Of a stretch of 64,000 bases of DNA, positions 63,935-64,000 are shown in pieces. Origin of the DNA: Anthopleura xanthogrammica (taxonomy: Eukaryota > Cnidaria > Anthozoa > Actiniaria > Actiniidae); assembly GCA_964019055.1 (NCBI GenBank), contig OZ025211.1, forward strand, positions 1 to 64,000, in the 5' to 3' direction. Numbering within the stretch: position 1 is the first letter of the stretch; the number at the start of each line of letters is the position of its first letter. Position numbers and translations under genes: made by a program. Under the pieces are notes generated by a model, which had not been told where the DNA came from, made no database searches, and was given only the letters and a program-made list of their open reading frames with translations.

Positions 63935-64000
63935 TGCTGAACGTCTACAAGAAAAATTAATCAAACAACTAAGCAACAACAACAGTAGAAGAAAAAAAAA
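63935..64000 (+). repeat. Right-block satellite unit R7, cut by the window end
   Basis: First 66 bases only, ending in the A run (T run in the left block). Confidence 0.93.

Larger units (their letters stand above)
54635..64000 (+). repeat. Right block of the same macrosatellite, opposite orientation (6.04 units)
   Basis: Same monomer as the left block but reverse-complemented, with unit starts at 54635, 56185, 57735, 59285, 60835, 62385 and 63935. LINE remnants are on the plus strand at 55551, 57101, 58651, 60201, 61751 and 63301, exactly 1,550 apart. The first base after the N gap is at the same repeat phase as base 1 of the window. The array continues to the window edge. The orientation relative to the left block is probably an assembly artefact (see findings). 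Confidence 0.97.

Noticed and set aside
1..64000. Giant natural inverted repeat or palindromic satellite locus
   Set aside because: The exact phase match of base 1 and base 54635 makes a flipped contig the simpler explanation. It was not accepted as a biological palindrome without read support.

Overview
The window is almost entirely repetitive eukaryotic DNA with no recognisable host gene. It holds two blocks of one 1,550-bp tandem repeat in opposite orientations, separated by part of an LTR retrotransposon and a run of 200 Ns. The CR1/L2-type LINE remnant in each repeat and the BEL/Pao retrotransposon point to an invertebrate metazoan. A cnidarian is plausible from the style of both elements, but the sequence does not prove it.

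Layout. (1) 1-51548: 33 complete repeat units and a fragment of a 34th, with the LINE remnant on the minus strand. (2) 51549-54434: a BEL/Pao retrotransposon with its 5' LTR (51549-51757), a tRNA-Arg-type primer binding site (51759-51775) and 880 codons of open gag-protease-RT polyprotein. It is inserted in unit 34 and cut off by the gap. (3) 54435-54634: exactly 200 Ns. (4) 54635-64000: six complete units and the start of a seventh, with the LINE remnant on the plus strand.

Unit anatomy, read in the LINE sense (minus strand in the left block, plus strand in the right block): an A/T-homopolymer and CAA-rich stretch; a degenerate tRNA-like segment on the opposite strand; about 230 bp of unknown sequence; a segment resembling the 5S rRNA internal promoter followed by T5; about 400 bp of unknown sequence; the C-terminal 124 codons of a LINE reverse transcriptase; an AT-rich 3' UTR; a near-perfect hairpin; and an ATT-type tail. 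This 5S-like head joined to a LINE 3' end looks like an oversized 5S-headed non-autonomous retroelement that was amplified as a satellite. Units differ by only a few substitutions. Shared variants show a 6-unit (9,301 bp) block duplication and several local unit duplications.

The most notable observation concerns orientation. The window's first base and the first base after the N gap lie at exactly the same point of the repeat, on opposite strands. If 1-54434 is reverse-complemented, it joins 54635 onward with no base missing or extra. The apparent inverted arrangement is therefore probably a scaffolding misorientation of one continuous array of at least 39 units.
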